NCBI RefSeq assembly: GCF_900111125.1
Contig: NZ_FOGE01000004.1
Span: 248,001 to 312,000, forward strand
Length of the DNA stretch: 64,000 nucleotides
Reading direction: 5' to 3'
Source: Sphingobium sp. YR768
GTDB lineage: Bacteria > Pseudomonadota > Alphaproteobacteria > Sphingomonadales > Sphingomonadaceae
A program made the translations under genes and the position numbers. Shown piece by piece: positions 41,224 to 48,879 of the stretch. Position 1 is the first letter of the stretch. Each line of letters starts with the position of its first letter. The notes under the pieces were generated by a model. That model was not told the origin of the DNA, did no database searches, and saw only the letters and a list, made by a program, of their open reading frames with translations.

Positions 41224-41601
41224 ATGAAGTTGACCCTGCGCAATGCCCTGATGACTGGCCGGATCGATCGGATCGCGATTGCCTTGTCGGGTCTGTGCGT
41301 GGCGCATTGTTTTGCCACCGCCGTCATATTGGGGCTGCTGGCATCGGCGGGCGGGGTTTTCGAAAGCCCGATTTTCCATGAAGCCGGACTGGTGCTGGCG
41401 ATCCTGCTCGGCGGCGTGGCGCTGGGCCATGGCGCGATCGTCCACGGTTTCATGATGCCGGCTGCGATCGGATCGTTGGGCCTCGGCGTGATGGCCGGTG
41501 CGCTGACGATGGATCATGGCATGTCGGAAGGTGTCTATACGCTGATCGGCGTTGGCATATTGGCGCTGGGTCACGATCTCAACCACCGCGCCAGTCACTG
41601 A
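41224..41601 (+). CDS. MerC-domain membrane protein
   Basis: 125 residues from the ATG at 41224; a TTG in frame at 41194 overlaps the Zur-like box and is discounted. Four hydrophobic helices are visible, with ALSGLCVAHCFATAVILG holding the C-x3-C of MerC-like metal transporters, and His/Met-rich ends (MDHGMSEGVY, GHDLNHRASH). MerC itself moves Hg(II). With no mer operon here and a Zur-like box upstream, transport of zinc or another metal is more likely than mercury resistance. It is convergent with glpX. Confidence 0.8.
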   Translation: MKLTLRNALMTGRIDRIAIALSGLCVAHCFATAVILGLLASAGGVFESPIFHEAGLVLAILLGGVALGHGAIVHGFMMPAAIGSLGLGVMAGALTMDHGMSEGVYTLIGVGILALGHDLNHRASH

Positions 41602-41658
41602 CAGCAGCGGTGGGGCAGGGTGCCCGGCCGCGCTTCCTCCCGGACCAAATCGCTTACT

Positions 41659-42642
41659 TCACAATCCCTTATTATCGATACGATGCTCGCCCTTCACCCA
41701 GCGGACGGTGCCGGTGCTGGCGCGCATCACGACGCTCTGGGTGGTCAGCTTGCCGCCGCGCAGGCGCTTGACGCCGTCGAGCAGCGACCCGTCGGTCACG
41801 CCGGTCGCCGCGAAGATGCAGTCCCCCTTGGCCAGTTCCTTCAGATCATAGACCTTGTCGAGGTCGCGAATCCCCCATTTGCGCGCGCGGGCCCGTTCAT
41901 CCTCGTTGCGGAAGATCAGCTTGCCCTTGAACTGCCCACCGACGCAGCGCAGCGCGGCACAGGCCAGCACGCCTTCGGGTGCGCCGCCCGATCCCATATA
42001 GATGTCGATCGTGGTGTCCGGATCGCTGGTCGCGATCACCCCGGCGACGTCGCCATCGGGGATCAGCATGATGCCGCAGCCGATCGTCCGCAATTCGCCG
42101 ATCAGTTTCTCGTGGCGCGGCCGGTCCAGCACGCAGACGATGATTTCATGCGGATCGACGCCCTTGGCGCTGGCCACCGCCTCGATATTCTCGCGCACCG
42201 GCCGGTTGAGGTCGATCGTCCCTTCCGGATAGCCCGGCCCGATGGCCAGCTTCTCCATATAGACGTCGGGCGCATTCAGCAGGCCGCCTTCTTCGGAAAT
42301 GGCAAGGACCGCCAATGCATTGGGGCCGGCCTTGGCAGTGATGGTGGTGCCTTCCAGCGGATCGAGCGCGATGTCGATCTTCGGCCCGGTGCCGATCGCG
42401 CTGCCGACCTTTTCGCCGATATAGAGCATCGGCGCTTCATCCCGTTCGCCTTCGCCGATGACGACGGTTCCGTCCATATAGAGGTCGTTGAAGGCAAGGC
42501 GCATGGCTTCCACGGCGGCGGCATCGGCGGCCTTTTCATCGCCGCGACCGATCAGCTTCGACGCGGCGATCGCGGCCGCTTCGGTAACGCGGACCATTTC
42601 GAGCACCAGCACGCGATCGAGAATCGAGCTTGCCTGAACCAT
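41659..42642 (-). CDS. glpX: Class II fructose-1,6-bisphosphatase
   Basis: 327 residues. Marks of GlpX: RVTEAAAIAASKLIGRGDE, GTVVIGEGERDEAPMLYIGE with the metal-binding acidic residues, ALDPLEGTTITAKAGPNALA and YMGSGGAPEGVLACAALRC. It removes the 1-phosphate of fructose-1,6-bisphosphate in gluconeogenesis, here needed for growth on glycerol, lipids or PHA-derived carbon. ATG at 42642. It lies with hom on the same strand but a small opposite-strand gene separates them. Confidence 0.95.
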   Translation of the reverse strand: MVQASSILDRVLVLEMVRVTEAAAIAASKLIGRGDEKAADAAAVEAMRLAFNDLYMDGTVVIGEGERDEAPMLYIGEKVGSAIGTGPKIDIALDPLEGTTITAKAGPNALAVLAISEEGGLLNAPDVYMEKLAIGPGYPEGTIDLNRPVRENIEAVASAKGVDPHEIIVCVLDRPRHEKLIGELRTIGCGIMLIPDGDVAGVIATSDPDTTIDIYMGSGGAPEGVLACAALRCVGGQFKGKLIFRNEDERARARKWGIRDLDKVYDLKELAKGDCIFAATGVTDGSLLDGVKRLRGGKLTTQSVVMRASTGTVRWVKGEHRIDNKGL

Positions 42643-42771
42643 GATTTCCTCTGCCTTTTCTTATGGGCATGGCGATAGGAGGTCGCCCGCTTCTTGTCGA
42701 GCGAGGAAGGCGCTTTTCCGCCGCTCTGGTCACGTCATGATGTGGCCATGATTGATTGCTCTTCTCCTGAA

Positions 42772-43209
42772 ATGGCGCGCTTCCTTCTCCTCCTGATCGG
42801 CCTGATGATGGTGTGGCCGGCTCAGGCGCAGGAGGATGCCGATCCGCTGATGGCGGCCTATAAGGAAAAGACGCGGGTGGTCCGCCCGTGCGATCGAAGC
42901 GGCGACGCGATCGTCGTGTGCGGGACACGGGCGGAGCGCAATGCAAAGGAACGCCTGCCGCTGCCTCGCGAAGAGGCGGATGGCGCCAGCCCCGTTCGCG
43001 GCGAGGCCCCCCGCGCGTCGGCGGCTGCGGTACGGCAGGGCAGTTGTGGCGTGGTCGGCGGGCAGGGGGCGGGCTGCACCGGCGGCCTGCCGGTCTTTCA
43101 GGCGGTCGGCGCGCTCATGAAGGCGGTGACCGCCATCGCCGATCCCGATGCGGAAATCAGTCCACCGCCGCCGCTGCCCGATCGCTTTAAAGGCGCCGGG
43201 CAGCATTGA
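42772..43209 (+). CDS. Exported cysteine-containing hypothetical protein
   Basis: 145 residues from the ATG at 42772, picked because it opens a clean signal peptide (MARFLLLLIGLMMVWPAQAQ); ATG 42748 is an alternative. The mature part has the pair RPCDRSGDAIVVCGTRAE, a motif I recognise from small sphingomonad secreted proteins, then a second Cys pair (GSCGVVGGQGAGCTGGLP) and a Pro-rich end. Two disulfides are plausible. The function is unknown. It sits alone on the plus strand between glpX and hom. Confidence 0.7.
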   Translation: MARFLLLLIGLMMVWPAQAQEDADPLMAAYKEKTRVVRPCDRSGDAIVVCGTRAERNAKERLPLPREEADGASPVRGEAPRASAAAVRQGSCGVVGGQGAGCTGGLPVFQAVGALMKAVTAIADPDAEISPPPPLPDRFKGAGQH

Positions 43210-43216
43210 TGGTCGG

Positions 43217-44521
43217 TCAGTCGAGAATGTGCATCACCATCGGCGCGTCGAGCAGACTGTCGGAGCCAGCCAGTCGCTCCAGCGTCTCCCGTACGCAGCG
43301 TTCTTCGCCCGCATGGGTGACGATGGCGACCAGCACGCCGTCGGCCTGATTCGCGCCGCGCTGGATCATGCTTTCGATCGACACGCCGGCATCGCGCGTG
43401 GCGGCTGCAATCTCGGCCAGCACGCCGGGGCGATCCTGTACCTTGAAGCGCAGATAGGCGCGGCCGATCCGCTTGCCGGCGTCGGCCGTATTCTGCGGCG
43501 TCAGCGCGGCGACCGGCATGGCGAAGGCATCGCCATATTCATCGCGCGCGACGTCGATCAGATCGGCAACCACGGCCGATGCGGTCGGGCCATCGCCCGC
43601 GCCGCGTCCCTGGAAGAAGAGGCGACCCACGAAATTGCCTTCCGCCACCACGGCGTTGAGCGATCCGTCGACATGGGCGAGCGGATGGTCGAGCGGCACC
43701 AGCATCGGATGGACCCGCTGGAACAGGCCTTCGGGACCATTTTGCGCCATCCCGACCAGACGGATGCGGAAGCCAAGCGCCGCGGCTTCGGCAATGTCGG
43801 CAGCAATGACGTCGCGGATGCCGGTGGTGGCGACCGCCTCGAAATCCAGTTCCGTGCCAAAGGCCAGGCTGGCAAGGATGGTCAGCTTGTGCGCCGCATC
43901 CACACCATCGATGTCGAAGCTGGGATCGGCTTCGGCATAGCCCAGATCCTGCGCTTCCTTCAGCACTTCGTCAAAGCCCCGGCCTTCCTTTTCCATCGTG
44001 GTCAGGATGTAATTGCAGGTGCCGTTGAGGATGCCATAGACGCGGCTGATCTCGTTCGCGGCAGCGCCTTCGCGCATGCCCTTGATGACCGGGATGCCGC
44101 CCGCGACCGCCGCTTCATATTTCAGCGCGATGCCGCCGGTCTCCGCCAGCCGTGCCAGGTCCAGCCCATGATGCGCCAGCATCGCCTTGTTGGCGGTGAC
44201 GAAGGGCTTGCCGTGAGTCAGGCACTGGCGCGCCAGCGCGAGGGCAGGGCCGTCCGCCCCGCCGATCAGCTCGACCACCACGTCGACATCGTCGCGAGTC
44301 GCCAGGCTGTTCATGTCGTCGACCCATTCATAAGGCGACAGATCGACACCGCGATCCTTGTTCCGGTCGCGCGCGGAAATGGCGACGATCTGAATCGGGC
44401 AGCCGGCCCGGCGTGCGATCAGGTCGCCATTTTTCTCAAGCAGGCGAATGACGCCGCCGCCCACCGTGCCGAGGCCGACGAGCGCGACGCGCAGCGGGGC
44501 ATGGCGGTGCAGATTGGTCAT
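43217..44521 (-). CDS. hom: Homoserine dehydrogenase with ACT domain
   Basis: 434 residues from the ATG at 44521 (MTNLHRHAPLRVALVGLGTV). NAD(P)-binding GLGTVGGGVIRLL, catalytic-core KPFVTANKAMLAHHG, GGIPVIKGMREGAAANEISR and YAEADPSFDIDGVDAAHKL are all present. A C-terminal ACT domain (RPGVLAEIAAATRDAGVSIE) implies feedback control by threonine or another amino acid. It reduces aspartate semialdehyde to homoserine. The 3' end lies 7 bp from the convergent small exported gene. Confidence 0.95.
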   Translation of the reverse strand: MTNLHRHAPLRVALVGLGTVGGGVIRLLEKNGDLIARRAGCPIQIVAISARDRNKDRGVDLSPYEWVDDMNSLATRDDVDVVVELIGGADGPALALARQCLTHGKPFVTANKAMLAHHGLDLARLAETGGIALKYEAAVAGGIPVIKGMREGAAANEISRVYGILNGTCNYILTTMEKEGRGFDEVLKEAQDLGYAEADPSFDIDGVDAAHKLTILASLAFGTELDFEAVATTGIRDVIAADIAEAAALGFRIRLVGMAQNGPEGLFQRVHPMLVPLDHPLAHVDGSLNAVVAEGNFVGRLFFQGRGAGDGPTASAVVADLIDVARDEYGDAFAMPVAALTPQNTADAGKRIGRAYLRFKVQDRPGVLAEIAAATRDAGVSIESMIQRGANQADGVLVAIVTHAGEERCVRETLERLAGSDSLLDAPMVMHILD

Positions 44522-44599
44522 GGCGGCGTTTTTCCCTTCCAAGGTTGCGGACGGCGCGCTGATAGCCGCCCGCGCGCCGCTGTCCAAGAAAAAGGCGAA

Positions 44600-45472
44600 T
44601 CAGCCCTGCTTACGCGTACGGCCGCAGGGGCCGAGCGCATCGATCACGAACTGGTAATCGGCTCGCGCGGCTTCTGCATCCTGCACCGCCAATGTGCGAA
44701 CCGATCGTGACGGCAGCGTCGCGGGCAGGGCGCAGGCAAGGCGATACCATAGCAGGCTGCCCGGTTGCGGCGCGCGGGCGGCTTCATCTACGATTTCGCC
44801 CAGCGCCACGGCCCAGCGCGGCGCCTGCCCCGGCCGGCGCAGGATGGACAAGGAAACCGGGTCGCCATTTTCGGTGCGCAGGAATATCTGCGTCTCGCCT
44901 TCACCGGCGATCGTCCCGGCAACATGGAAGGCGTCTCCCAGATCCAGGATTCGCGGCGGCGCATTGGGTGCGACCAGCGCCGACAGCACGGCCTTGACCC
45001 GTTCGACCTCGGCCGGGGTCGAGGGAATCTGCGCATCCGATGCGATAAGCTGCACTTCGCCGGGACGTCCACCGGGGCGGGCGAACAGGATCATCTGCGC
45101 CTTTTTCAGCTTGGGCACCTTGCCGCGCGCGTCCAGCGGGGCATCGTACAGGTAAGATACAAGGGGACTGATTCCCGATTCACCGCGAATCAGCCCCGTC
45201 ACATCCGCCTCTATGAACAGCCTTTTGTGCCCCTGTGGGACGGTCCCGGCCTGCTCCGGCTTCAAAATGATGATGTTGCGGATGCGCACATTGGCGACCA
45301 GCGGCGCTTTGTCCGACAGGTCTACAATGTCCGAATAGGACAGGGCTGACCCGGTCCGGGATGGTTGCGTTACCACCGGAGCATTTTCCGCAAAGGCCGG
45401 GAAAACCGCGATGGATGCGGCGGAAATGAGGCACAGCATTCCGAGTTTATGAAAAGGGGTGGCGGATTTCAT
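44600..45472 (-). CDS. Exported hypothetical protein
   Basis: 290 residues from the ATG at 45472 (or 45478); signal peptide KLGMLCLISAASIAVFPAFA-EN. The mature protein begins SYSDIVDLSDKAPLVANVRI, then GHKRLFIEADVTGLIRGES, LVSYLYDAPLDARGKVPKL and two cysteines near the C-terminus (LACALPATL, ALGPCGR). It resembles conserved sphingomonad secreted proteins that I cannot assign. It is divergent from tonB across a 253-bp region, in which I see no clear Fur box. Confidence 0.7.
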   Translation of the reverse strand: MKSATPFHKLGMLCLISAASIAVFPAFAENAPVVTQPSRTGSALSYSDIVDLSDKAPLVANVRIRNIIILKPEQAGTVPQGHKRLFIEADVTGLIRGESGISPLVSYLYDAPLDARGKVPKLKKAQMILFARPGGRPGEVQLIASDAQIPSTPAEVERVKAVLSALVAPNAPPRILDLGDAFHVAGTIAGEGETQIFLRTENGDPVSLSILRRPGQAPRWAVALGEIVDEAARAPQPGSLLWYRLACALPATLPSRSVRTLAVQDAEAARADYQFVIDALGPCGRTRKQG

Positions 45473-45725
45473 CGTCAACTTCGTCCTATGGTTGTAGCCC
45501 GTGGCAACTTTGTCACAGGCAAGTCATTCCGATATGAAATGGTAGTCGCAAATGAGGATATCGATAAAGCGTTTGCGTGCCACGATGCGCCGCGATAGGA
45601 GTTCGCTCGGTAGCAAATATACGGTTACGGACCAAAGGTGATCGGGGCAGCCCGGTCGGCTAGGGTCATTTTTGGCTGATTTGTATAAACCACTGGTAAG
45701 ATGAGTTAAGGAGTGTCGTTGCCGA

Positions 45726-46388
45726 ATGGCCTATGCTGACCACTCGCAAGGATCGAGTCGGACTGTCTCGATCGTCATCGTCGCCCTGATTCACGCTGTT
45801 CTTGGCTATGCCTTCGTCACCGGTCTTGGCATGAAATATGTCAAAAAGGCGGCAGAACAGCTGAACGTGATCGACGTGAAGGAGGAACCGCCACCACCGG
45901 ACGAGGAGCCGCCGCCGCCGCCGCCAGATCAGCCGATCGAGCCGCCGCCGGTCGTTGCTCCCCCGCCGATCGTGCAAACCCCGGCGCCTGCGCCGCCGAT
46001 CCAGACCGTTCGGACGCCCCCTCCGGTGTTCAACCCGGTTCCGGTCGCCGCACCGCCGCCGCCGCCGCCGGCTCCACCGCCGCCCGCTCAGGCCGCTACT
46101 CGCGCTACGCCGCGTGGGGCACCTGGCAGCTGGCTCAGCGATGCCGACTATCCGAGCCGCGCACAGCGTGAGGAACGTTCGGGTACGGCTGGTTTCCGTC
46201 TGGAAATCGGTGCGGACGGTCGGGTGACGAGCTGCACCATCACTTCGTCGACCGGTCATGCCGACCTTGACGAAGCGACCTGTCGCCTGCTGCCGAAGCG
46301 TGCGCGCTTCAAGCCGGCAAAGGGGTCTGATGGCGCGGACATGCCCGATACGTACAATGGCCGTATCACCTGGCGTCTGCCGGAATAA
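45726..46388 (+). CDS. tonB: Energy transducer TonB
   Basis: 220 residues. An N-terminal anchor (SSRTVSIVIVALIHAVLGYA, with the His in the membrane helix) is followed by a periplasmic Pro-rich arm of about 90 residues with many PP runs, and a C-terminal TonB domain (GTAGFRLEIGADGRVTSCTI to CRLLPKRARFKPA and GRITWRLPE). It couples the proton gradient through ExbBD to outer-membrane receptors such as the one at 62 kb. TAAGGAG lies upstream of the ATG at 45726. First gene of tonB-exbB-exbD-exbD. Confidence 0.94.
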   Translation: MAYADHSQGSSRTVSIVIVALIHAVLGYAFVTGLGMKYVKKAAEQLNVIDVKEEPPPPDEEPPPPPPDQPIEPPPVVAPPPIVQTPAPAPPIQTVRTPPPVFNPVPVAAPPPPPPAPPPPAQAATRATPRGAPGSWLSDADYPSRAQREERSGTAGFRLEIGADGRVTSCTITSSTGHADLDEATCRLLPKRARFKPAKGSDGADMPDTYNGRITWRLPE

Positions 46389-46460
46389 TCCAAATCGGGG
46401 GGGCGCGCGCCCGGCGCCGCCCGTCCCACGCTTGATCTCATTGAGAGGGAAGTCTTGAAC

Positions 46461-47216
46461 ATGTTGATGTATCTCGCAGCTGCGGCTCCCAAGCCGGAAA
46501 ACCCGTATGGCCTGATGGAAGCTCTGGAACAGGGCGGCACGATCGCCTGGACCGTGTTCCTCATCCTGTGCGCCATGTCGGTCGGCACTTTCTACGTTCT
46601 GTTCACCAAGCTGATCGAACAGCAGAAGGTGATCAACCAGGGCAAGAAGGTTCGTGCGACCTTCTGGCGCTCGGCTTCGCTCAAGGAAGCAGCCGCCAAG
46701 CTCGAAAAGAACTCGGCCTACAAGCAGATCGTCGACGACGGCATCAAGGCTCAGGAAGAGCATGGCAAGCTGAAGGATCCGGTCGAAGCACATGACTGGC
46801 TGCACGGCTCGCTGGCCCGTTCGGAAGCCGGCATCAACTCCTCGCTGGGTGGCGGTCTGGCCTTCCTCGCGACCGTCGGTTCGACCTCGCCGTTCATCGG
46901 TCTGTTCGGTACCGTTATCGGTATCTACCGCGCTCTGATCAAGATCGGTGCCGCTGGTCAGGCCTCGATCGACGCCGTTGCCGGCCCGGTTGGTGAAGCT
47001 CTGATCATGACCGCTCTGGGTCTGGCCGTCGCCGTTCCTGCGGTGCTTGCCTACAACTTCCTGCAGCGCCGCAACAAGTCGATCGCCGAACAGCTCAACG
47101 GTTTCACCGTCGACCTGCTGGCCTACCTGGTTTCGGACGGCGCTGTGAAGCCTTCCGTTGCTGCCGCTCCGGCTGCTTCGGTTGCCAAGCCGGCTGCTGC
47201 GCCGACCAAGGCCTGA
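46461..47216 (+). CDS. exbB: TonB-system proton channel protein ExbB
   Basis: 251 residues from the ATG at 46461. Three membrane helices: about 27-50 (GTIAWTVFLILCAMSVGTFY), then the paired MotA/TolQ/ExbB helices FLATVGSTSPFIGLFGTVIG and GEALIMTALGLAVAVPAVLA, with the proton-path Thr/Ser pattern. Between helix 1 and 2 lies a long cytoplasmic loop rich in Lys/Glu. The tail is Ala/Pro/Lys-rich (AAAPAASVAKPAAAPTKA). Follows tonB by 72 bp. Confidence 0.93.
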   Translation: MLMYLAAAAPKPENPYGLMEALEQGGTIAWTVFLILCAMSVGTFYVLFTKLIEQQKVINQGKKVRATFWRSASLKEAAAKLEKNSAYKQIVDDGIKAQEEHGKLKDPVEAHDWLHGSLARSEAGINSSLGGGLAFLATVGSTSPFIGLFGTVIGIYRALIKIGAAGQASIDAVAGPVGEALIMTALGLAVAVPAVLAYNFLQRRNKSIAEQLNGFTVDLLAYLVSDGAVKPSVAAAPAASVAKPAAAPTKA

Positions 47217-47330
47217 TTGGCTTAAAACTCCGATTGGGGGACCGGGTGGCGGCTGCGACCGCCCGGTTCTCCACCGGACGTGGGCCTCGCGAGACGAGGC
47301 GCCATCGACACCAAGGTTAGGATAGTATCA

Positions 47331-47819
47331 ATGGCAATGAGTGTTGGCCCCGGCGGCGGTGACGACAAACCCTTGTCCGACATCAACACGACGCCGCTCG
47401 TCGACGTCATGCTGGTGTTGCTCATCATCTTTCTCATCGCGGTCCCGGTCGTGGTTCAGACGGTCGATCTCCAGCTTCCCAAGGTAGCGTTCGAGCCGAC
47501 CACGACGAAGCCGGAAAATGTGTCGCTTTCGGTGACGCAGGGTTCCGACGGTAGCTGTGCGGTTTTCTGGGGTCTTTCCCCGGTGAATTCGAGCGAGCTG
47601 CTCGACCGTGCTGTCGCGAAGCTTGAAGCGGATATCAAGAAAGCTGGCGGCGTTGAAAATATGACGCCCGAGGATCTGCCTGAAGTGCATATCCGCGGCG
47701 ACATCAACACCCCCTATCGTTGCATCGGCGGCACCATCTATACGATGCAGCGCGCTGGCTTCCCGAAGGTGGGCTTCATCTCCGAGCCGGAACCCGGCAC
47801 GTCGACGACTCGCCTCTGA
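47331..47819 (+). CDS. exbD: ExbD/TolR family protein, first copy
   Basis: 162 residues from the ATG at 47331; the frame upstream to 47280 is not conserved. One N-terminal helix, DINTTPLVDVMLVLLIIFLI, carries the essential membrane Asp (PLVDVML). The periplasmic domain is longer than usual, with two cysteines (GSCAVFWG, YRCIGGTIYT) not found in the second copy, and a disulfide is plausible. It forms the ExbBD motor with exbB just upstream. Confidence 0.92.
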   Translation: MAMSVGPGGGDDKPLSDINTTPLVDVMLVLLIIFLIAVPVVVQTVDLQLPKVAFEPTTTKPENVSLSVTQGSDGSCAVFWGLSPVNSSELLDRAVAKLEADIKKAGGVENMTPEDLPEVHIRGDINTPYRCIGGTIYTMQRAGFPKVGFISEPEPGTSTTRL

Positions 47820-47843
47820 CCGGCTGATTAAGGAGAATTCGCT

Positions 47844-48266
47844 ATGGCCATGAGCATGGGCTCCGATGATGGTGAGCCGATGATGGAAATGAACACGACG
47901 CCGTTGATCGACGTCATGCTCGTTCTCCTCATCATGTTCATCATCACCATTCCGATCCAGACCCACGCGGTGAAGATCGACCTGCCGCAGAACGCGCCGC
48001 CTACGGACAGCGTGATCGACCCGGTCAAGAACAAGGTCGCTATTGACGCCGGTGGCGTCATCACCTGGAACGGTGCGTCGATCGACCTGCTGACCCTGCG
48101 TCAGTATCTGCAGCAGTCGCTGCGTCTGCCCGTCGAGCCGGAACTCCAGTTCCAGCCCAACGCGCAGACCCGCTACGTCGTCGTTGACGAGGTGCTGGCA
48201 GAGATTAAGCGCGCTGGCGTGACGAAGCTGGGCTTCGTCGGCAACGAGCAATATGGCAGCTTCTGA
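47844..48266 (+). CDS. exbD: ExbD/TolR family protein, second copy
   Basis: 140 residues, ATG at 47844 with AAGGAG upstream. EMNTTPLIDVMLVLLIMFII is the membrane helix with the essential Asp; the periplasmic domain (THAVKIDLPQNAPPTDSVID) is standard length and lacks the cysteines of copy one. Two exbD genes after exbB recur in xanthomonads and sphingomonads, where the second is often dispensable for iron uptake. A UUCG-loop terminator at 48362 closes the operon. Confidence 0.93.
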   Translation: MAMSMGSDDGEPMMEMNTTPLIDVMLVLLIMFIITIPIQTHAVKIDLPQNAPPTDSVIDPVKNKVAIDAGGVITWNGASIDLLTLRQYLQQSLRLPVEPELQFQPNAQTRYVVVDEVLAEIKRAGVTKLGFVGNEQYGSF

Positions 48267-48361
48267 TCGCTGACATCCAGTCAGGCCCATCCCGGCACAA
48301 GACTTCCCGGTTTTCCGGATGGGGCGCTGGATCGGAGCGATAGGAAGATTGCAGAAATTCA

Positions 48362-48387
48362 GGGTCGCCTTCGGGCGGCCCTTTTTT
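48362..48387 (+). terminator. Rho-independent terminator with TTCG tetraloop
   Basis: Stem GGGTCGCC/GGCGGCCC (one G-T pair) closed by a TTCG loop and followed by six T. It ends the tonB-exbB-exbD-exbD transcript 95 bp after the last stop. Confidence 0.9.
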
Positions 48388-48496
48388 GTGCGCGGCCCGC
48401 CATCTTATGCGACCAAGCTATCGGGTGGAGCCGGGTTTAACCCTTTGCTTACCCAGATTGGTGCATGATGGGGCAGAAGCGACGCGATATCGAACC

Positions 48497-48826
48497 ATGG
48501 CTGCTGAACGACTGACAGAATATGATCGCAAGGGACGGGCAGCCGAACGGCAGCACGTACAGATCGTTGTCAGGGTTCGTCGCCCCGGCGAAACCTGGTT
48601 CACCAGCCGCATTACCGATGTGTCGGTCAGCGGCTTTCGCCTGCAAAGTTTCATGAAGCTGACAGTCGGGGCAGATATCTGGATCATGTTGCCCGGTTTC
48701 GAAGGTCGCCGGGCCAGGGTCACATGGAACCGCGCGCACGAATCGGGCTGCGCCTTCGAACGCTCGCTGCACCCCGCCATCCTCGATCATATCGTTCGGC
48801 TCAGTCAGGCATCTGCCGCGCGCTGA
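48497..48826 (+). CDS. PilZ domain protein
   Basis: 109 residues from the ATG at 48497 (MAAERLTEYDRKGRAAERQH); the in-frame stretch before it is not PilZ-like. The c-di-GMP motif is partly kept: R-x3-R in GRAAERQHV and DVSVSGFRL (D-x-S-x-x-G). The barrel ends VTWNRAHESGCAFERSLHP. It is presumably a c-di-GMP effector. It is monocistronic between the TonB terminator and the convergent ABC gene. Confidence 0.82.
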   Translation: MAAERLTEYDRKGRAAERQHVQIVVRVRRPGETWFTSRITDVSVSGFRLQSFMKLTVGADIWIMLPGFEGRRARVTWNRAHESGCAFERSLHPAILDHIVRLSQASAAR

Positions 48827-48879
48827 TCCGTTGGGAATAGCGGAGCGCGGACTGTTCCGCCGCTCCACTCCCGCCTTCG

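Noticed and set aside
41224-41601. Mercury-resistance operon
   Set aside because: Only a MerC-like gene is present, with no merR, merT, merP or merA near it, and the upstream box looks like a Zur site.
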